Below are positions 12,290 through 23,745 of a DNA stretch of 64,000 nucleotides, in pieces. The notes beneath the pieces were generated by a model that saw only the letters and a list, made by a program, of their open reading frames with translations, was not told the DNA's origin and did no database searches. The number at the start of each line of letters is the position of its first letter. The stretch's first letter is position 1. The translations under genes and the position numbers were made by a program. This stretch comes from Orientallactaga sibirica. Lineage: Eukaryota > Chordata > Mammalia > Rodentia > Dipodidae. Location of the stretch: contig JAEOAD010000026.1 of NCBI GenBank assembly GCA_036365145.1, forward strand, positions 3,240,001-3,304,000, read 5' to 3'.

Positions 12290-15200
12290 ACAGGTGTGCC
12301 AGGGCCTAGCCACTGCAAATGAACTCAAGACACATGTACCACCTTGTGCATCTGGCTCACTTAGGCACTGGGGAATTGAACCCAGGCAAGTGTCTTAGCT
12401 GCTGAGTCATCTCTCCAGCACTTTTTAAAATTTATATATACATAGTATTTTGTGGTAGGGTCTCAATCTAGCCCAGGCTGACCTGGAATTCACTATGTAG
12501 TCCCAGGCTGCCCTTGAACTCACAGACCAACCTCATGTCCAGGAGCCTCAGTAGCTTGGACGGATGATGGGAGGGAATAAACATGAATCTCAGCTCTCTG
12601 CTGAATTCACATGACATTAAGGCAAACAGGACAGGACATGGCCAGCCCTTTATGAGCAGTGATTAGAAATTAACAGTTTGAGCTGGGCGTGGTGGCGCAC
12701 GCCTTTAATCCCAGCACTCGGGAGGCAGAGGTAGGAGGATCGCCGAGAGTTCGAGGCCACCCTGAGACTACATAGTGAATTCCAGGTCAGCCTGGACCAG
12801 AGTGAAACCCTACCTCGAAAAAGTGAGAAAAAAAAAAAAAAAAAGAAAAAGAAAAAAAGAATTTAACAGTTTGGGTGACGGAGAGATGGCTCAGCGGTTA
12901 AGGTGTTTGCCTGCGAAGCCTAATGACCAGAGGCTCCTGTCCACAGGCTGGTCATCGCTGAACTTGGATCAACTCTTATCTCATATCTGAGCCCCTGGGA
13001 GTATTATTAACTCTGGTTTGGTTTTCTGGTTTTGACATGTGCCTCCCTGTGTAGCCCAGGCTGGCCTCAAAACGCCTGGTGCTTTTGCCTCCACCTCAGG
13101 AGTGCTGAGGTTACAGGCATGCACCACCTCACCTGGCTCCTGTATTTTAATTAAAAAATATATTTTTAACTGGGCGTGGTGGCACACGCCTTTAATCCCA
13201 GCACTCGGGAGACAGAGGTAGGAGGATCACCGTGAGTATGAGGCCACCCTGAGATGACATAGTGAATTCTATGTCAGCCTGGGCTAGAGTGAGATCCTAC
13301 CTCAAACAAACAAACAAACAAACAAACAAACAAACAAACAAACAAATATATATATACACACACACATTTTAATTCAGGTGTGGTAGCACATGCCTTTAAT
13401 CTCAGCACTCTGGAGGCAGAGGTAGGAGAATCTCTGTGCGTTTGAGGCCAGCTTTCTCCAGGCACGGGTGATGTGTAGCCCTCTGTACTCCTGGGAGCAG
13501 GCCCAGGAGAACAGATTTAGGCGTGAGGAATGCTAAGTATTTATGCCAGCACCCTTTTTCGTGTAAGAGGAAGAAGAAGAGGTAGAGTCAGTTTTGGACA
13601 CAGAACCCCAGAGGGTTTGCACCTAAGCCAAGGTCATGCAATGGACGGTGTTGGTGCCAGGCTGAGATCACAGAAGCATGGCTCTTCTCTCTTCCCCCTG
13701 CCCACCTCCCCCTGGCTCTCAAACCTCAGGCCTGTGTCTATCCCCTTTAGGCACAGCCCCAGAGGAGGGAGGAAAGAGGGAGGGAGAGAGAGAAAGAGAG
13801 AGCTGCCTCTTTGCTGGAGGAGCAATACTCTAGCTTTGAGTCACCAGCCCCCAAAACAGCCTGCAACCCCAACTTAGCCACATCCTGCCGTTCCTGCTTT
13901 CAGCTGGGCTTGGGGGATGGGGAGGGCTGAGCAAAGGCTAACCACACCAGGGATGGAGTGGGCACCGAGGCACACATGGCCTCTGGATCCGAACATGGAC
14001 CAGACTGCCCCGCAGAAACTGACAAGGCAGCTGCCCAGGGCGGACAGCCACTGCCCCGCCTCCCACCTCCACCACCGGGTGTCCACAAAAATGCCAGCCC
14101 CACTACCTCGGAACCACAACCGCCTTGAGCTGGCCAGTGGGGGCCCATGATTCTCCACATGCCTTAGATGGGAAACAGGCTTGGAGACCGAACAAGGCAG
14201 AGGAGGGAGTTGGCACTTGTGGTGGTGTGAGTCAGATGCCCCCCCACCACCACCATAAACTCATGTGTTCTGAATGCTTGGTCCCCAGCTGATGGCAATT
14301 TGGGAGGTGAAAGCTTGCTGGAGGAGGTCTTTTTGGGGATGGGCTTATGGGTGTTATAGCGGGAACATTTGGCACACGTTCCCGCTGCTATTGTCTACCT
14401 GCTGTGGCAGAGGTGATGCCCAGCCTCTGCTCGTGCCATGCTTTCCTCTGCCACCATGGACTGTAAGACACAATAAACCCTTTCCTCCATCAACTACTTT
14501 TGGTTGAGGACTTTGTGCCAGCAATGAGAAGGTGACTCCAATAGCATTGGAACCCAAACTGGTCAGACCTCAGCGTGACCTTGAACTCCAGCTTATCTGA
14601 CCACCTCAACCCTTGGCACCGAACATCGCTGGAGAGGTTCAGAACTCCGACTGACCACACCGTTAGAAAGCTTTGCAATGGGGCAGCCAGCCAAGGGGCC
14701 GGGAGGGTCTTAGCTCACGGGGCCAGCCCTTCCCAGCCAGTCTGTGTGAGAGACCATCACGCTTGCTTGTTACAGGGACCACGGAGACCCAGAGAAACCC
14801 ATCGTTAGAACTGGGTAACAGCTGATGACGAGGAGGAAATCAATCAACCTGCACCATCAAATGCCAGCTCAGCCACTCAGCATGCCCTTGGCCTATTGAC
14901 TGAGCCTTTCAGAGCCTCACTCTCCCCATCTGGTAAAGGGGGATTACATAGCCAGTTCTCATATAACTGGGCGTTATCCGCTTGCTGGATTTTATTTACA
15001 TACATACACTGTACATACACACACCCATACACTGTATTTATATATAATCTAGCACCTGCTGAGTGTTCTACAGGTGGTCAGGAGAGGGGACACCTTGGGG
15101 ACACATGGTTCTGTGGTCTCATCCTGCCCTCAGGGATGGACTGGATCCTCCTAGATTAGAAACAGCCCTTTACTGCTCAGTCCCTCTCTGACCCTCAGTT

Positions 15201-18087
15201 TCTTCATTTGTCACGGGAGAGACAAGCATAGCTTCTCTTGGGTTTGCAGTGGGCAATGACCAAGGGCCCACTGCCCAGGACCTGGCAAATATGTTGTTGT
15301 GTGATTGCGACTCTCCCGTCGGAGAGGGTCCCTCCCCAGCCAACACTCACGGTCCAGAGGTGACGATGAGACTGCGCACTCGTTCAAAGCCGCGGTCCCC
15401 CAGGTTCAGGCACTCCCCTGAGAACTCCACCCGACGGCCCTGGAAGTTTTCCTGCTCGAAGACCACCAGCTGCAGAGAGAGAAGACCCCCGTACCCAGGA
15501 GGGGGGAGATTGAGGATGGCCCAGCTCTGTGCATCTGATATCTGAACCAAACCAAACCAGACAACTCAAGTACTTTGGTTCCCCTGAGGGTGTCATGAGC
15601 CAGTTTGTGAAGTGAGTGTGTTCCTCTGTCTCCCGTTACTGAGTTTAGGAATGGGGTCCTAGAGCATCCCCCTTGCAGACTCTTCCTTTCTTTTCTTTTT
15701 TAGAAATTTATTTATTTATTTATTTGCAAGAAGAGAAAGAGAGAGGAGACAGACAGAATCATTGGCCTCACCAGGGCCTCCAGCCACTGCAAACAAACTC
15801 CACATGCATGCACCACTCTGTGGCTTTACGTGGGTACTGGGGAATCAAACCTGGGTCATTAAGCTTTGCAGGCAAGGGCCTTAACTACTCCAGCCCTCCC
15901 CCCTTTTGAGGTAGGATTTTTTTAAAAATGACAACCCTATGATAGGACATAATTTTATTCTTTATTTGAGAGACAGAGAAAGACAGGAAGAAGCAGATAG
16001 AGAGAGAGAGAGAGAGAATTGGGCACACCAGGGCCTCTAGCCACTGCAAATGATCTCCAGACACATGTGCCACCTTGTGCATCTGGCTTACATGGGTACT
16101 AGGGAACTGAACCTGGGTCCTTAGGCTTTGCAGGTAAGTGCCTTCACCACTAAGCCATCTCTCCAGCCCTTGAGATAGGATTTTGTTGTATAGATCAGGC
16201 TTGCACCACCATACCCAGCCTGAATTCCAACTTTTTTTTTTTGGGGGGGTTCGAGGTAGGGTCTCATTCTAGCCCAGGTTCACCTGGAATTCACTCTGTA
16301 TTCTCAAGGTGGCCTTGAACTCCTACCTCTGCCTCCCGAGTGCTGGGATTAAAGGCGTGCACCACCACATCCGACTTCTGAATTCCAACTTTTATATGAG
16401 TTGTAGATTTTCAGGTAGTTGCTTTAGACCTTGTTAAAAATTTAAATTAATGGGGCTGGAGAGATGGCTTAGCAGTTAAAGCATTTGCCTGCAAAGCCTA
16501 AGGGCCCAGATTTGATTCCCCAGATCCCACATAAGCCAGATGCACTTGGTGATGCATGTGTCTGGAGTTCATTTGCAGTGGCTAGAGGCCCTGGTGTGCC
16601 CATTCTCTCTCTCTTTTAATAAATACATAAAAATTTAAATTAATGATTAAACAAAATAACATGAATGAAAGGCAGCCACATCCACACCAGACATGTGTCT
16701 GTCATGAGCCAAGAATGCTCAGTTCTCTGTGCCTAATGTTTAAACCCAACCCTATCCCAGGGGCTGAACGCCTGGCACTCTGGGAGGCCTGGGGCCTGGG
16801 TCACCTGACAGAATTATTTTGAGGAGGGGGAGTGTTGGGGTCAAAGGCAGGTCTCCTATTTTAGTGGTTCTCCTGGGAGGGGTGGTGCCCACCACTGAGC
16901 TGCATACCCTGCTTTTGTCTGTGACACTCCAAGCACACCATGTGCAGCTGGTTGGTGACAGTGAGCTTCCACAGGGAGGGCTGTGTGTCATTCCTCAGAG
17001 GAGGGAGAGGATGGGGAAGTGGAGGAGAAAGGGAGAAAGGATAGAAGACAGGCAAAGGGGCAGAATGAAGAAGGGCTGGAGAGATTGCTCATGGTTAGAG
17101 GTGCTTGCTTATAAAGCCAGACGGCCCAGGTTCAATTCCCCAGTAACCACATCAAGTGTGTATTTGGAGTGTGATTGCAGTGATAGGAGGCCCTGGTGCA
17201 CCCAGAGTTTCTCTCTCTCTCTCCTCTATCTCAATTAAATAAATAAAAATGTTTAAGTCAGGGTTGGAGAGATGGCTTAGCGGTTAAGGTGCTTGTCTGT
17301 AAAGCCTAAGGTCCCAAGCTCGATTCCCCAGGACCCATGTAAGCCAGATACACAAGGGGCCTCATGCATCTGGAGTTCATTTGCAGTGGCTAGAGGCCCT
17401 GGCACACCCATTCTCTCTCCCTCTCTCTTTAAAATAAATACATAAATAAAATAAAATAAGATAAGATAAAATAAAATAATGTTTAAGTTAAAAACACAAG
17501 GAGGGGGCTGAAGAGATGGCTCAGTGGTTAAGGCACTTGTCTGCAAAACCTAATGACCTGCGTTCAATTCTCCAGTACCCACAGAAAGCCACATGCACAA
17601 AGTGGCGAATGCATCTGGAATTCAATTGCAGCGGCTAGAGGCCCTGGCACACCCATTCTCTCTCTCCCCGTCTGCTTACAAATAAATAAATAAAATGTAA
17701 AAATTAAGAAGAAGAACATGAGGAAGAAGAGAAGGGGAAAAGAGGAAGGAGAAAGTGGAGAAGCAAAGAGGGAGACAAAAGGGGACGGGGGAGGAGGAAA
17801 GAGGGAAGAGAGGAGGAAGGAAAGGGGAGAGATAAAGAGGCGATGACTCAAGGAAGCCCAGCCTCCCCCCCACTCCCGCCCACCCTCAGCCTTACCCTGT
17901 AGCTTCCAGGAGGCAGGTCTCCCACTTTGGCGCTAGGTCTGGGCACAGAAGCAGGGGCCGGGACAGGAGCCGGGGCCGGGGTGGGGCCAGAGGCCGGGGC
18001 CAGTCCAGTGGAAGGGGCTCCTTTTGCCTTGGCATCAGGTGCTGGGTTCACAGCTGAGGTTGTTGTAGCCTTGGCAGCCTGAGACAT
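5270..18087 (-). CDS. CRYBB1: Beta-crystallin B1, complete spliced CDS (5 coding exons)
   Basis: Structural lens protein; a basic beta-crystallin that forms dimers and higher oligomers in fibre-cell cytoplasm and contributes to refractive index. CDS joins, in transcript order, 18087-17896, 15469-15351, 11849-11717, 7403-7261 and 5453-5270: 192+119+133+143+184 = 771 nt, 256 aa plus TGA. Residues 1-64 form the Pro/Ala-rich N-terminal arm (starts [10 protein letters not shown]). Greek-key motifs 1-4 fall in exons 3, 4, 5 and 6, one per exon, the classical beta-crystallin gene plan. The last ~17 residues (ending AAEPPK) are the C-terminal arm. The conserved motif Trp residues are present. Human CRYBB1 is 252 aa, so length fits. 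Introns are 1.5-4.3 kb, all GT-AG, and full of SINEs. No frameshift or missing exon is seen. It is divergent from CRYBA4. Identity rests on my recollection of the family sequence plus exon structure. Confidence 0.97.
5814..5826 (+). promoter_or_regulatory. CTCF-core-like motif in DIP-like SINE
   Basis: CCACTAGGTGGCA, an exact fit to the CTCF core CCASYAGRKGGCR, in CRYBB1 intron 5. Confidence 0.5.
6476..6598 (+). repeat. ~31-bp minisatellite, about 4 units
   Basis: Units built on CACTGCCACCCTCAGACAGG followed by CCCACAC-type ends repeat four times with substitutions. Non-coding, inside CRYBB1 intron 5. Confidence 0.75.
7261..7403 (-). CDS. CRYBB1: CRYBB1 exon 5: Greek-key motif 3
   Basis: 143 nt, the usual size for this exon. 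Acceptor CTTCCCAG, donor GGAAC|GTAAGA. Begins [17 protein letters not shown] and ends VGSVSVSSG with a Thr codon split by the intron. Residues 149-196, including the interdomain linker. Confidence 0.96.
7404..11716 (-). other. CRYBB1: CRYBB1 intron 4, SINE-rich
   Basis: 7758-7918 B1 (+); 7920-8134 DIP-like (minus); 8405-8537 old B1 (+); 8542-8774 and 8776-8999 DIP-like (+); 9735-9925 B1 (+) with A-rich tail; 10258-10438, 10470-10625, 10876-11027 and 11038-11192 B1 (all minus); 11205-11312 degraded B1 (minus). 9000-9730 and 9930-10250 are unique. Confidence 0.8.
7996..8009 (-). promoter_or_regulatory. CTCF-core-like motif in DIP-like SINE
   Basis: Minus strand CCACAAGGGGGCGC, one base from CCACCAGGGGGCGC, at a tolerant position. 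In CRYBB1 intron 4. Confidence 0.5.
11717..11849 (-). CDS. CRYBB1: CRYBB1 exon 4: Greek-key motif 2
   Basis: 133 nt. Acceptor TTGTGTCTAG, donor AGGATG|GTAAGT. Begins [20 protein letters not shown] and ends [10 protein letters not shown], residues 105-148. It completes the N-terminal crystallin domain. Confidence 0.96.
11850..15350 (-). other. CRYBB1: CRYBB1 intron 3
   Basis: 12222-12421 DIP-like (minus) with GA run; 12449-12522 B1 fragment (minus); 12681-12860 B1 (+); 12873-12929 head fragment of DIP (+); 13016-13140 old B1 (minus); 13170-13345 B1 (+) whose tail is a CAAA run; 13374-13452 B1 fragment (+); 14218-14560 LTR-like; the remainder, notably 13460-14210 and 14560-15340, is unique. 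Confidence 0.75.
14218..14560 (+). mobile_element. Probable solitary MaLR/ORR1-like LTR
   Basis: Sequence such as GAATGCTTGGTCCCCAGCTG, a GGAGGAGGT block, CACAATAAACCC (poly(A) signal) and AGCAATGAGAAGGTGACTCC near the end resembles rodent non-autonomous LTR elements I recall. No internal retroviral part is seen. Confidence 0.45.
15351..15469 (-). CDS. CRYBB1: CRYBB1 exon 3: Greek-key motif 1
   Basis: 119 nt, the standard length for this exon in beta-crystallins. Acceptor CTCTCTGCAG, donor GGACC|GTGAGT. It starts [13 protein letters not shown] and ends SLIVTSG, with the proline codon split across the intron. This covers residues 65-104. Confidence 0.96.
15470..17895 (-). other. CRYBB1: CRYBB1 intron 2
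   Basis: 15702-15897 and 15949-16170 DIP-like (minus); 16236-16377 B1 (minus) between two CTGAATTCCAACTTTT target-site repeats (16220-16235, 16378-16393); 16451-16640, 17073-17253, 17262-17483 and 17506-17703 DIP-like (all +); 17705-17840 purine-rich GA tract; 16645-17065 unique. Confidence 0.8.
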
Positions 18088-18098
18088 GGTTCCCGCCG
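17896..18098 (-). CDS. CRYBB1: CRYBB1 exon 2: start codon and N-terminal arm
   Basis: Acceptor TTTCTTTTGCAG precedes 18098; 11 nt of 5' UTR; ATG at 18087-18085 in GGGAACCATGT context. It codes residues 1-64, rich in Pro, Ala, Ser and Thr with a [13 protein letters not shown] stretch, and ends SYR at donor AGG|GTAAGG. Phase 0 to exon 3. The frame is also open upstream of the acceptor, but those in-frame codons are intron 1, so this ATG is preferred because it matches the family start MSQ. Confidence 0.95.
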
Positions 18099-19306
18099 CT
18101 GCAAAAGAAACCTTTGGCCTGGGTGACTTTGGGATGGCATCTGAGTCCCCTGTTCCTGTGTCCATGGGCTCCTTCCAAAGTTTGGTTTTGATTATCCTCT
18201 TTGCAAACACACACCTTGGAGCTTCCTGTCCATCTCGGCTCCCCAGGGGGACATAGTCATAGACATGAATGCCTTTCACCCTGACCTTGGCCATAGGCTG
18301 GCTGGGGACAGGATTGCTGGAGGTTCAAGCACCCTGGCCAAGGCCACAGTGGGATGGATGGGCCACTGGGCTGCACGTACTCAGTGTACACGCTTGACTT
18401 ATTTGCCACGGCTTTAGTGCTAGGCTCTGAGCACAGCTGGGAGCTTCTCCATGCACACCCTGCTCTGAAAGCAAACACGTGCACGTTCTGACGCCTGTCC
18501 CCGTCTGCCGGGGCCCCTGGCTCCGTCTCAGAGGGAGGTCGAGGCGCAATTGCCAGCTCGGGGCTTGGGAACGCAGGCACTGGAGAGGGATGGGTTGTGT
18601 GCACGCTAAGTGTTCTAAAAACAAAGACTGCGGCGGTGTGGGCAGTGGGTGGACTTTGGTCAGCTTGGACATGGATTTTTTGGTGCTTGCCTTGACTATC
18701 TCCAGGGGAACATGCTCCCAGGGTTCTGCCGGACCGGAAGGCCCTTGGCAGCCCAGAGCGAGCGGTCCCTTTGGTCCAGCTGGTCCCTGACCGCCTCTCT
18801 CGAGTTGGAATGAGCACATGGCTCCCAGCCTCCCGGAGGAAGACTGGGACGTCCTGTCACTGTGGGAGGAGCACACATCTGGGCCACATCTGGGGCCTTC
18901 CATCTCCCTCCCCCCACCCTGTGTCCCTGTTCTGGGAAACACTCCCTAGGGGTTAGGCGTCCATCCAGGCCATCTTTCTCTCCCAGTCTGTCTGCTTGTC
19001 TTGTAGTTCACTTCCATCTTTGACTCTCTTCCCTCAGCTCCCCTCTCTCTCCTTCCTTCTCTTCTTCCCTTTCCTCCTTCCTTTCCTTCCTTCCTTCTTT
19101 CCTCCCTCCCTTTTGTGTTTTTTTTTGGGGGGGGGAAGGGGTGAGGCATTTGAGGTAGGGTTTCACTCTGTCCCAAGCTGAGCTGGAATTCACTATGTAG
19201 TCTCAGGCTGGCCTCGAACTCACGGCGATCCTCTTACCTCTGCCTCCAGGGTGCTGGGATTAAAGGCTGAGCCACCATGCTGGCCTTCTGTATTTTATTG
19301 TTGTTG

Positions 19307-19340
<34 letters not shown>

Positions 19341-19577
19341 ACAGGCTCTCACACTCTAGCCCGCTGTGGCCTAAAACTTGCAGCAATCCTCCTGCCTCAG
19401 CCCCTCACATGCTGGGATTAGAGATGTGCACCAGCACCCCCAGCTCCCATTCCTCTTTCTGTTTCTCCCCAAGATGCTCCCCTCTGTCCAGTCATCTATC
19501 TGTTCCTTAACATTCTCTGCTTATTATTGTCGTCCTCCGCCAACCCGGTTCTTGGCAGGGTGTCGGCCCCCTCTTAC
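18099..19577 (-). other. CRYBB1: CRYBB1 intron 1
   Basis: 18110-19090 is mostly unique sequence with no recognisable repeat. The apparent open frames of 186-205 codons here lack crystallin or other family similarity. 19020-19115 is pyrimidine-rich; 19149-19285 is a minus-strand B1; 19297-19340 is a TTG/TTA triplet run; 19340-19446 is an older B1-like fragment, minus. Confidence 0.75.
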
Positions 19578-19619
19578 CTGTGGACTCAGAACTTCCTGCT
19601 GGAGGACTAGTGGTCTGTG
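19578..19619 (-). other. CRYBB1: CRYBB1 exon 1 (non-coding 5' UTR)
   Basis: Read on the minus strand, a TATAAAA box at 19643-19649 is followed about 30 nt later by a short segment ending GAGTCCACAG, then GTAAGAGG, a good splice donor (GT at 19577-19576). Beta-crystallin genes have a short untranslated first exon, and the spacing fits. No ATG lies in the exon, so translation starts in exon 2. The donor end is well supported; the cap-side end (19619) is inferred from TATA spacing. Confidence 0.8.
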
Positions 19620-19642
19620 GGTGCCCAGGAGCCAACCCCCCA

Positions 19643-19650
19643 TTTTATAA
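19643..19650 (-). promoter_or_regulatory. CRYBB1: CRYBB1 TATA box
   Basis: TTATAAAA on the minus strand, about 30 bp ahead of the predicted cap site and directly upstream of exon 1. Crystallin promoters usually have a TATA box. Confidence 0.8.
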
Positions 19651-19692
19651 CCTGGCAGATGCTAGGCTCTATAGTCTGTGACACAAAGAGGC

Positions 19693-19705
19693 AGCTGGCT
19701 CAGCA
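19693..19705 (-). promoter_or_regulatory. Maf recognition element (MARE) of CRYBB1 promoter
   Basis: Minus strand reads TGCTGAGCCAGCT, 11 of 13 positions of the MARE consensus TGCTGAsTCAGCA, about 75-85 bp upstream of the predicted start. Large Maf factors (c-Maf, L-Maf) are established activators of beta-crystallin promoters through such elements. Binding here is inferred. Confidence 0.6.
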
Positions 19706-21478
19706 GGCCTGAGCAGGGCCTGGGCCCAGTGCTGCCTGGTTACTGCACACACCAGCACTTTCCAATGTGGATCAGGAGCATACAGGGAAACCTTGGTCTC
19801 TGACCCCACCCTGACTCCTGACTCCATCACCCCGCTTGCGGAGGGGGCCCCCGGGGCCCTTGCTGGCTACCAGGCAAGGAATCCTGAACCAGGCACTGTG
19901 CACTGTGGGGACCCCACAGCAAAGGAGACAGACAGACACCCATCCAGCTAAGGCAATAAACACTCCCAAAGGTTAAAAGATGCCAGAAGGTGGATGGTCT
20001 ACACCTCCTTCCACAAAGGGAAAACAATAAGGTCCAGTAGAGCAAAGTCCTTCCACAGGCTCCCATCATGTAAATTCATAGGCTCGTGGCGCTATTGGCC
20101 TGGTGGTGGGCGGACAGCAGAGCCAGGCTACCAGCATGCAGCCTAGACCCAGTGGGGTATGTGGGGGGGAGTCTACCAGCTCCCATGGAACCCTTGTACC
20201 CCCTTGAAGCCTAGCTTCATCTTGTGGTCACTCTGGCCTGGGGCCAGCACTAGCTGTGACCCTGCATCCACGGGTTCCTCTCTGCCGACAGCCTCTCTAG
20301 AGTCTTTCATCAGCGGCCAAGGCCTGGAAGTTGGGGAACCATGCACCAAGGGCGGGCAGCCTTTTGAACCGAAGCCAAGATGCCTGTGGTGGGGACCACC
20401 CACAGGTCTGGGCATCTTAGGCAGGCATCCGGGGCAGTTACTGCCCCCCACCACCACAATGGGCTGCTTGCCAGAGGGTTGGGTGGGGGAAGATGGGGTG
20501 TCTGGTCTTGTTGGGAGGACTCCATTCTGACTTTTTTTTTTTTTTTTTCCTCTAGGTGAGGTCTTGCTCTAGCCCAGGCTGACCTGGAATATATAGTCTC
20601 AGGGAGGCCTTAAACTCATGGTGATCCTCCTACCTCTGCCTCCCACATACTGGGATTAAATGCCTGTGCCACCATGGCCGGCTCACTCTGGTATTTTTAA
20701 AAATATTTTTATTTACTTATTTGCAAGCAGAGAGAGATAGAGAGAAGAGACGACAGAAAGAACGGGCACGCCAGAGCCTCCAGCCGCTGCAACTGAACTC
20801 TAGGGGCAGGCGCCACCTTGTGCATCTGGCTTATGTGGGTCCTGGGGAATCAAACCAGGTCATTAGGCTTTGCAGGCAAGTGTCTTAACCACTGGGCCAT
20901 CTCTCCAGCCTCCATGCTTGACATTTTACTAAGGATTTCTATTTCGTCCTTGGAATCAGCCTTATTTATAGAAATGAAAGCAGCTCCGTCCTTTGCACCC
21001 TCCCTTCCTACATTCCCGTTGTCAGGTGGAATGGGAACTCATATCCTCCTTCCTTCCTTCCTTCCTTCCTTCCTTCCTTCCTTCCTTCCTTCCTTTTTTT
21101 TTTGTGTGTGTTTTTTTTTTGAGGTAGGGTCTCGCTCTAGTCCAGGCTGACCTGGAATTCACTATGTAGTCTCAGGGTGGCCTTGAACTCATGGCGATTC
21201 TTCTACTTCTGCCTCCCGAGTGCTGAGATTAAAGGCGTGCGCCACCATGCCTGGCTCTTCCTTCCATTTTCTTGAGATAGGATCTAATGTAGCACAGGCT
21301 GGCCTGGAACTTACTACATAGCAGAAAATAACCTTGAACTCCTGGTCCTTCTGCCTCTGCCTTCATAATGCTGGGATTATAGGTGTGTAGACTATGCTTG
21401 ATGGAGAATTCACCTTCTAACTCCTAAGTCAGACCTCTTAAATGTTAGACATCTAACATACATATAACACATATATAA

Positions 21479-21516
<38 letters not shown>

Positions 21517-23149
21517 GATGTGCATGTTAGGGAGTGCACCAGCGCCTCTTACCCTTGCAAAGGAATCAGACAAAGGAACATCAGACACTTGAGACATTTT
21601 AAAAATCGATATATACATCTATATATGTGTATATGTATTATATATGTATTTATTTGAGGAGACAGAAAGACAGAGAGAGTGTGTGTGTATATGGCCACGT
21701 TAGGGCCTCCTGTTGCTACAAACCAACTCCAGATGCATGCACCACCTTGTGCATCTGGCTTTATGTGGGTGCTGGGGAATCGAACCCAGGCAGTAAGGTT
21801 TTGTAAGCAAGCTCCTTTAAGTGCTGAGTCATCCCTCCAGCCCTTCAGCCATTTTTTTTTTCTGTCCAGCTGCTTGAGAATTGAACCCCAGCCCACACAC
21901 CTGATTTTGGGGAAAGATTATTTAATAACAACGTTTATTATTCGTCAGGATGGCAGAGACCAGAATGTCCCCTGTGATCCTGAAACAGGTACAAATGTTC
22001 ATGGGTTCATGGATAAGTCACGTTCATCCTCATGACACCCCAGCCTCTCATGCTTGCCCCAGTTCATCTTGTATCCACTTTCCACTTTCTTTTTCCTTTT
22101 TTTTTTTTTTAAGGTAAGGTCTGATTCTAGCCCAGGCTGACCTGGGATTCACTATGTAGTCTCAGGGTGGCCTTGAACTCATGACCATCCTCCTACCTCC
22201 CCTGTGGACCACCACACCCAGCTCTTGTATCTGTTTTCTGCATGAGGTAACTGAGGCGCAGAGAGACGAGGAACGGTCCCCCATTGCTCAGCCCGCAGGC
22301 GTGTGGTGGATGCAGCCACGGAAGCTCTGTTTTGCATGGTCTAAAGCCTTCAACCCTCCCCTGACTTTTGCTTGCAATATCCCTCTGTGGTAATTTGAAA
22401 GTTTGAATCTATGTCCCAATAGACTCAGGTGTTTTTGGTTTTGTTTTTGTTTTTTGAGGTAGGGTCTCACTCTAGCCCAGGCTGACCTGGAATTCACTAT
22501 GTTGTCTCAGGGTGGCCTCAACTTTACGGCGTTCCTCCTACCTCTGCTTCCCGAGTGCTGGGACTAAAGGCGTGCACCACCACACCCAGCTAACTATTTT
22601 TATTTATTTTTTGTTTTTGCCAGGTAGGGTCTCACTCTAACCCAGGCTGACCTAGGATTCACTATGTTATCTCAGGGTGGCCTTGAACTCACAGCGATCC
22701 TCCTACCTCTGTTTCCCGAGTGCTGGGACTAAAGGCATGCGCCCACCACGCCCAGCTTTCAATGTTTTACTGTTTTTTTTTTTTTTTTTCGAAGTAGGGT
22801 CTCGCTCTAGCACAGGCTGTAGTCTCAGGCTGGCCTCAAAATCAGGGTGATCCTCCAACCTCTGCCTCCTGAGTGCTGGGATTAAAGGTGTGGTTTAAAG
22901 CTTGTAATTAATTAATTAATTATTATTTTTTCTGGTTTTTGGAGGTAGGGTCTCACTCTGGCCCAGGCTGAGCTGGAATTCACTATGGAGTCTCAGGGTG
23001 GCCTTGAACTCACGGCAATCCTCCTACCTCTGCCTCCCGAGTGCTGGGATGAAAAGTGTGCGTCACCACGCCCGGCTAAAGCTTGTAATTTAGATTTCAG
23101 CTGCCTGGCTGGAAGAGGTGTCACTGGGGGCTGATCCTGGGGTCCAGCA

Positions 23150-23450
23150 CTAAGGCATGTTTGGGGGAGGACCTGATTTCCAGGCCAAACGTATGCAGGG
23201 AGGTCTGGGCTCTGCCTGGGTCCCAGCTGTTTGCTGTCCTCTTTGATGCTTGCGTGTGGTGCTGGCTGCTGCTGGTGGTTTCTCTCTCCCTCTCTCTCTG
23301 AATCTCTCTATCTGCTTGGATTTATGAGTGGGAGCCAGCTGCTTCCACCACTGGTGGAACTCCCCCTCAGATCTGTAAGCTGACATCAATCTTTCCTCCC
23401 ATAAACTGTGCCTGGTTTGGAAGTTCACCACAGCAATGTGAAGCTGTCTT
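23150..23450 (-). repeat. Unclassified dispersed repeat, copy 2
   Basis: Minus-strand relative of 3190-3560, with the same block order (TTTCCAGGCCAAACG side to TTCCACCACTGGTGGAA side). Confidence 0.5.
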
Positions 23451-23732
23451 CAACATTCTCCATCCCTCCACGTTGTTGTCCAGTTGTCTGTACTCCTCAG
23501 AGTTGAGTTCAAACGCTGCCTCCAACAGGCGTGAGGCCCTGATTGCTTTGGCCAGAAGAGGGGCAGCAGCTCCCGGTTGTGGTTGATTTCTGTTCTGTCT
23601 ACAGAGAGAGACTGAGCTGGAGAGACGGCTTAGTGGTTAAGGCACTTGCCTGTGAAGCCTAAGGATCCACGTTCAATCTCTCTCTCCAGATCCCACGGAC
23701 AAGGTGACTTGAGTGCGCAAGATCGCACATGC

Positions 23733-23745
23733 CCACTAGGTGGCG
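23733..23745 (+). promoter_or_regulatory. CTCF-core-like motif in DIP-like SINE
   Basis: CCACTAGGTGGCG, about 400 bp upstream of the CRYBA4 start. Confidence 0.5.

Noticed and set aside
18257..18942. Two minus-strand open frames of 186 and 205 codons upstream of CRYBB1 exon 2
   Set aside because: They lie in intron 1, between the TATA-linked exon 1 and exon 2, and do not resemble known proteins.
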